A program made the position numbers and the translations under genes. A stretch of DNA of 9,284 bases from contig CALGKL010000237.1 in NCBI GenBank assembly GCA_937930495.1, positions 1 to 9,284 on the forward strand, given 5' to 3'. The stretch comes from an uncultured Gloeocapsa sp. Its GTDB lineage: Bacteria; Cyanobacteriota; Cyanobacteriia; Cyanobacteriales; Gloeocapsaceae. Shown in pieces: positions 5,712-9,284 of the stretch. The notes under the pieces were generated by a model. The model was not told the origin of the DNA. It worked only from the letters and a program-made list of their open reading frames with translations, and did no database searches. Position 1 is the first letter of the stretch; each line of letters begins with the position of its first letter.

Positions 5712-6995
5712 GTGACTGATACCAACTTCGACTTGTTAAGACAAACAGATCCTCTAGTAGCTGAAATCATAGATAGAGAATTAGGACGTCAGAGGAGTCA
5801 TTTAGAATTAATTGCTAGTGAGAACTTTGCTTCAGCTGCGGTTTTAGCAGCCCAAGGTTCGGTATTAACTAATAAATATGCCGAAGGCTTACCGGGTAAG
5901 CGTTATTATGGTGGTTGCGAGTTTATCGATGAAGTGGAACAACTAGCCATAGATCGGGCTAAACAGCTATTTGGTGCAGCTAGCGCCAATGTGCAACCCC
6001 ATTCAGGAGCACAGGCTAATTTTGCCGTATTTTTAACCCTATTGCAACCTGGAGATAAAATTCTCGGGATGGATTTATCCCATGGAGGACATTTAACCCA
6101 TGGCTCACCGGTAAACGTCTCGGGTAAATGGTTTAATGTTCTTCAATATGGGGTAAGTAAAGAAACAGAAACCCTCGATTATGAAGAAATCAGAGCCATA
6201 GCTATTAAAGAGCGTCCTAAACTGATTATCTGTGGTTATTCAGCTTATCCCAGGGTAATTAACTTCGAGAAATTTAGAGAAATCGCTGATGAAGTTGGCG
6301 CCTATTTATTAGCAGATATTGCCCATATCGCCGGTTTAGTAGCAGCGGGAGAACATCCTAACCCTGTACCCTATTGCGATGTAGTAACAACAACCACACA
6401 TAAAACTCTCAGAGGACCAAGGGGAGGATTAATTCTCTGTCGGGATGCTGAATTGGGTAAAAAACTAGATAAAGCGGTTTTCCCGGGGACACAAGGAGGA
6501 CCTTTAGAACACGTAATCGCTGCTAAAGCGGTAGCTTTTGGGGAAGCATTAAAACCCGAGTTTAAAACCTATGCTCAACAGGTAATCGCCAACGCTCAAG
6601 CCCTGGGGAATAGTTTAATCAATAATGGCTTTAAGTTAGTCTCAGGGGGAACTGATAATCACTTAATCCTGGTTGACCTACGTTGTATCGGTATGACGGG
6701 CAAACGGGCTGATCAATTAGTGAGCGAGATTAATATTACCGCTAATAAAAATACCGTACCTTTTGATTCGGAATCGCCTTTTGTTACAAGTGGATTACGT
6801 TTAGGTTCACCAGCGATGACCACTCGCGGAATGGGAGAAGCTGAATTTACCGAGATTGGTCAGATAATCAGCGATCGCCTCTTAAATCCTGAGCATGAAG
6901 GAATTAAGAGGGATTGTCAACAGCGTGTGGCTAACTTATGCGATCGCTTCCCTCTCTATCCTCATCTGCAAATTCCCGTACCGACGTTAGCCTAA
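5712..6995 (+). CDS. glyA: Serine hydroxymethyltransferase
   Basis: PLP-dependent cytoplasmic enzyme that interconverts serine plus tetrahydrofolate with glycine plus 5,10-methylene-tetrahydrofolate, the main source of one-carbon units and, in cyanobacteria, also part of photorespiratory glycine handling. At 427 residues it is full length. Visible landmarks are LIASENF (33-39), [15 protein letters not shown] (54-68), QPHSGAQAN (95-103), the cofactor pocket ADIAHIAGL (201-209), and [14 protein letters not shown] with the Schiff-base Lys231. The C-terminal region with [14 protein letters not shown] is intact. The start is GTG at 5712, with no clear Shine-Dalgarno, preceded by a good -10 box. 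The frame opens at the position expected for the family. A strong hairpin follows the stop. HIP1 octamers appear twice near the 3' end. Confidence 0.97.
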   Translation: MTDTNFDLLRQTDPLVAEIIDRELGRQRSHLELIASENFASAAVLAAQGSVLTNKYAEGLPGKRYYGGCEFIDEVEQLAIDRAKQLFGAASANVQPHSGAQANFAVFLTLLQPGDKILGMDLSHGGHLTHGSPVNVSGKWFNVLQYGVSKETETLDYEEIRAIAIKERPKLIICGYSAYPRVINFEKFREIADEVGAYLLADIAHIAGLVAAGEHPNPVPYCDVVTTTTHKTLRGPRGGLILCRDAELGKKLDKAVFPGTQGGPLEHVIAAKAVAFGEALKPEFKTYAQQVIANAQALGNSLINNGFKLVSGGTDNHLILVDLRCIGMTGKRADQLVSEINITANKNTVPFDSESPFVTSGLRLGSPAMTTRGMGEAEFTEIGQIISDRLLNPEHEGIKRDCQQRVANLCDRFPLYPHLQIPVPTLA

Positions 6996-7012
6996 AAATT
7001 TTTTAGTTAGAC

Positions 7013-7047
7013 TAGGGTAGTAGAGAGAGCAACTTTCTACTACCCTA
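7013..7047 (+). terminator. Hairpin after glyA, possible terminator
   Basis: TAGGGTAGTAGA (7013-7024) and TCTACTACCCTA (7036-7047) are perfect 12-bp arms with an 11-base loop, starting 18 bases after the glyA stop. Only three T follow, so termination may be partial or the hairpin may protect the glyA mRNA 3' end. The next gene starts 26 bases later, so read-through could still supply it. Confidence 0.6.
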
Positions 7048-7072
7048 TTTAGTAACTACTAACAAAACCCGG

Positions 7073-8107
7073 ATGCTAGAAGAGCAATACCATCTCATCG
7101 CTTTTCTGGTTTCGATCAGCGTGGTACTATGGAGTACACCAGTTGTCAAAACCATTGGCATTAAAAGCGGCAAAGTCGATTTACCAGGAGAGCGCAAAAT
7201 TCATCAACGCCCTATCGTCAGAATTGGGGGGGTTTCTATCTTTATTGGCAGTTTAAGCGCCTTACTAATCGTCTGGTGGTTAGGTGGGTTTGGGTTACTA
7301 CCACCAGAAAAAGAGTGGGAAATCTGGGGGGTAACTATTGGTGGTTTACTACTATTTTTAATAGGTTTAGCTGATGATTTATTTAACCTATCAGCAATGT
7401 CACGCCTAATTATGCAGACAGCGGTGGCAACTTTCGCTTGGTGGGTGGGGGTAAAAATCGATTTCCTCACCATTCCCTTTTCTGGGATAGTGCACCTGGG
7501 GTGGTTGAGTTTACCCATTACCCTATTTTGGTTAGTAGGTATGACCAACGCTATCAACTGGATTGATGGTGTAGATGGTTTAGCCGCGGGAGTATCAGGA
7601 ATCGCTGCGGTAGTGATGCTGATGGTTAGTTTGTTTATGAATCAACCCGCTGCGGCTTTAGTAGCTGCGGCTTTAGCTGGGGGTGCTTTGGGGTTTTTGC
7701 GTTATAACTTTAATCCAGCCCAGATTTTTATGGGAGATGGGGGAGCTTATTTTATGGGTTTCACCCTAGCAGGGGTAGGGGTAATTGGTTTGGTTAAAAC
7801 CTATGCTTTGACAGCGGTAATGTTGACTTTAGCCGTACCGATTATTGATATGTCTTTGGTGATTATCTCCCGTATTTATCAAAGAAAGTCTCCTTTTAAA
7901 CCCGATAATAGTCATTTACACCATCGCTTACTCAAAGCAGGTATTTCTCAACGTTTAACGGTATTATTTATCTATGCTCTTACTCTCTGGTTAGGTAGCT
8001 TGGCTTTAGTTTTGGCTGGTATTCCTAGTGGGGGAGCATATGCGATTGGTGCTACCTTGTTATTAGCTTATTTAGCTTGGCAAGTTTGGCGCAATCGACT
8101 CAAATAA
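7073..8107 (+). CDS. WecA/TagO-type undecaprenyl-phosphate sugar-1-phosphate transferase
   Basis: Polytopic membrane enzyme of the MraY/WecA/TagO family (glycosyltransferase group 4). It transfers a sugar-1-phosphate, usually GlcNAc-1-P, from a UDP-sugar onto undecaprenyl phosphate and so starts synthesis of a surface polysaccharide. The 344 residues contain about ten to eleven spans. The cytoplasmic catalytic motifs are complete: HQRPIVRIGG (44-53), LADD with the metal-binding Asp pair (101-102), NAINWIDGVDGL (159-170), FMGDGG (219-224) and the SHLHHRL histidine motif (280-286). The last motif favours WecA/TagO over MraY, which acts on UDP-MurNAc-pentapeptide. The ATG at 7073 lacks a clear Shine-Dalgarno. 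It ends 20 bases before purQ on the same strand, so co-transcription is likely. The exact sugar and final polymer are not known. Confidence 0.9.
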   Translation: MLEEQYHLIAFLVSISVVLWSTPVVKTIGIKSGKVDLPGERKIHQRPIVRIGGVSIFIGSLSALLIVWWLGGFGLLPPEKEWEIWGVTIGGLLLFLIGLADDLFNLSAMSRLIMQTAVATFAWWVGVKIDFLTIPFSGIVHLGWLSLPITLFWLVGMTNAINWIDGVDGLAAGVSGIAAVVMLMVSLFMNQPAAALVAAALAGGALGFLRYNFNPAQIFMGDGGAYFMGFTLAGVGVIGLVKTYALTAVMLTLAVPIIDMSLVIISRIYQRKSPFKPDNSHLHHRLLKAGISQRLTVLFIYALTLWLGSLALVLAGIPSGGAYAIGATLLLAYLAWQVWRNRLK

Positions 8108-8127
8108 ATGCTTATTTTTTAACGTAA

Positions 8128-8814
8128 ATGAAATTTGGTGTCATAGTTTTTCCCGGTTCAAATTGCGATCGCGATATTGTCAGCGTTACAGATGGAATAC
8201 TTGACCAACCTACCCGTTTAGTTTGGCACCAAGATACTGATCTTAGCGATATCGATGTGATTGTTATTCCTGGTGGATTTAGTTATGGTGATTATCTCCG
8301 CTGTGGGGCGATCGCTCGTTTTTCTCCTGTGATGAATAGTGTTTTAGAACACGCCCAACAGGGTAAGTTAGTTTTAGGTATCTGTAACGGGTTTCAAATC
8401 TTAACAGAAGTGGGCTTACTCCCGGGTGCGTTGATTCGTAATCGTAACTTACACTTTATTTGCGATCGCCTCCCGATTCGAGTGGAAAATAATCAAACTC
8501 CTTGGACCCAAGGTTATAGCTCTGGACAAGTATTGACTCTCCCCATCGCCCATGGAGAAGGTCGTTACTATGCTGACGCCGATACTCTGAAAGCTTTAGA
8601 AGATAATCATCAAGTTGTTTTCCGTTATTCTAGTAGTAGTGGTGAAACTGAAGATATCTATAATCCCAATGGCTCTCTTAATAATATCGCCGGTATTACC
8701 AATTTAACTGGCAACGTCCTGGGCATGATGCCCCATCCTGAAAGAGCATCTGATCCTATTCTAGGTAGTACAGATGGTCGAGTGTTATTTCAATCTTTAA
8801 TTAAAGTTGCTTAA
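8128..8814 (+). CDS. purQ: FGAM synthase glutaminase subunit PurQ
   Basis: Class I glutamine amidotransferase subunit of phosphoribosylformylglycinamidine synthase, which supplies ammonia to PurL (with PurS) in the fourth step of de novo purine synthesis in the cytoplasm. At 228 residues it has the size of the stand-alone bacterial form, not the large fused PurL. The nucleophile Cys86 is in [11 protein letters not shown], and the His203/Glu205 pair is in MMPHPERA. The N-terminal [13 protein letters not shown] and the [15 protein letters not shown] segment are typical. No purS or purL is in the window. The ATG at 8128 follows the transferase gene by 20 bases without a strong Shine-Dalgarno. 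Its TAA overlaps the stop of the convergent gene in a TTAA. Three HIP1 octamers lie in the first half. Confidence 0.96.
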   Translation: MKFGVIVFPGSNCDRDIVSVTDGILDQPTRLVWHQDTDLSDIDVIVIPGGFSYGDYLRCGAIARFSPVMNSVLEHAQQGKLVLGICNGFQILTEVGLLPGALIRNRNLHFICDRLPIRVENNQTPWTQGYSSGQVLTLPIAHGEGRYYADADTLKALEDNHQVVFRYSSSSGETEDIYNPNGSLNNIAGITNLTGNVLGMMPHPERASDPILGSTDGRVLFQSLIKVA

Positions 8815-9284
8815 GTGTTAGGTAAAGATTTTTTGACGGTTAAATCATCTTGACTTTTTTTGTTTCCTTCCGATTTTTCCGGTTTTTTCGACTCTTCTCT
8901 AGCTTTAGGATCAGCTTTGATGGGTTTTTTGTAACGAGGAATTTCTTGAGTAGGTGACTCTAGATCTTCTACCCATCCCCAACAATTCTTAGAAGGGATA
9001 AATTTAAATTTAGCTTGGATAAACCATTTCGGAGGTAAATCCTCTTTACCGATTTTGGGATTAAAGCGAAAGGGAGTAGCTTCATCCTCCCGACGCATTA
9101 ACACAGGAAGATGAGTCGCTTTAAACTTCTCCGTATAGTCTGTACTTTCCCGATTCCGATAAACGGAGATAACCGGGGTTTTTACTTGAGGAACGAATTG
9201 CCATATACCCCTAAAGATATAAATACCTGGCTCTGTCCATTGATTCTCTTCACTCCAAGCTACTACCTGAAAGTAAATTTCAGC
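8811..9284 (-). CDS. Unrecognised protein, C-terminal part (partial at window edge)
   Basis: The minus-strand frame is open from the window edge (9284) to a TAA at 8813-8811, 157 codons, and continues beyond the window. I do not recognise the family. The folded-looking part is rich in aromatic residues: [55 protein letters not shown] and NCWGWVEDL. The last 40 or so residues are a lysine- and glutamate-rich, low-complexity tail that is probably disordered. A GTG at 9104 could be mistaken for the start, but the protein-like sequence runs straight through it upstream, so the real start lies further right. It converges on purQ with a 4-base overlap. A role cannot be inferred from context. That it is a real coding region is supported by the continuous open frame of non-repetitive, well-mixed protein sequence. 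Confidence 0.72.
   Translation of the reverse strand, partial: AEIYFQVVAWSEENQWTEPGIYIFRGIWQFVPQVKTPVISVYRNRESTDYTEKFKATHLPVLMRREDEATPFRFNPKIGKEDLPPKWFIQAKFKFIPSKNCWGWVEDLESPTQEIPRYKKPIKADPKAREESKKPEKSEGNKKSQDDLTVKKSLPNT

Noticed and set aside
7204..7557. 117-codon minus-strand frame
   Set aside because: It is antisense to conserved catalytic motifs of the WecA/TagO-type gene and has no protein-like features.
9102..9104. GTG as the start of the right-edge gene
   Set aside because: The same frame remains open for 60 more codons to the window edge and encodes coherent aromatic-rich protein, so this GTG is an internal valine.

Overview
The window looks like a stretch of cyanobacterial chromosome. 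It has AT-rich coding DNA and at least twelve perfect copies of the cyanobacterial HIP1 octamer GCGATCGC. It also carries lineage-typical genes: a PatA-type DUF4388 protein, a Tic20 homologue and a small four-cysteine protein of cyanobacterial style. The genus cannot be fixed from this sequence alone.

Layout. Positions 1-371 (minus) hold the N-terminal part of a PatA/PixG-type response regulator, cut by the window edge. Upstream of it, 372-739 is an AT-rich non-coding stretch with several palindromes, direct repeats and a fair minus-strand promoter. Positions 740-3428 (minus) form a likely three-gene run read in the order solute-binding lipoprotein, LD-carboxypeptidase (start coupled through TGATG), ruvC. 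A divergent gap leads to a plus-strand multi-pass membrane protein (3698-4459). Convergent to it lies a minus-strand pair, a four-cysteine small protein (5407-5604) followed by Tic20 (4889-5377). The convergent gap between the membrane protein and Tic20 holds a decayed C-terminal piece of a group II intron reverse transcriptase/maturase (about 4536-4820, minus).

From 5712 the plus strand carries glyA, a WecA/TagO-type lipid-linked sugar-phosphate transferase, and purQ. The purQ gene overlaps by four bases, tail to tail, an unrecognised minus-strand gene that runs off the right edge.

Functionally this is mostly housekeeping: recombination (RuvC), peptidoglycan recycling (LD-carboxypeptidase), one-carbon and purine metabolism (GlyA, PurQ), envelope glycan initiation (WecA-like) and membrane protein biogenesis (Tic20). 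I see no defence system, CRISPR array, tRNA or intact mobile element. The parts that ordinary annotation would miss are the intron relic, the palindrome-rich leader before the PatA-type gene, the palindrome over the ribosome-binding site of the four-cysteine gene, and the unknown gene at the right edge.
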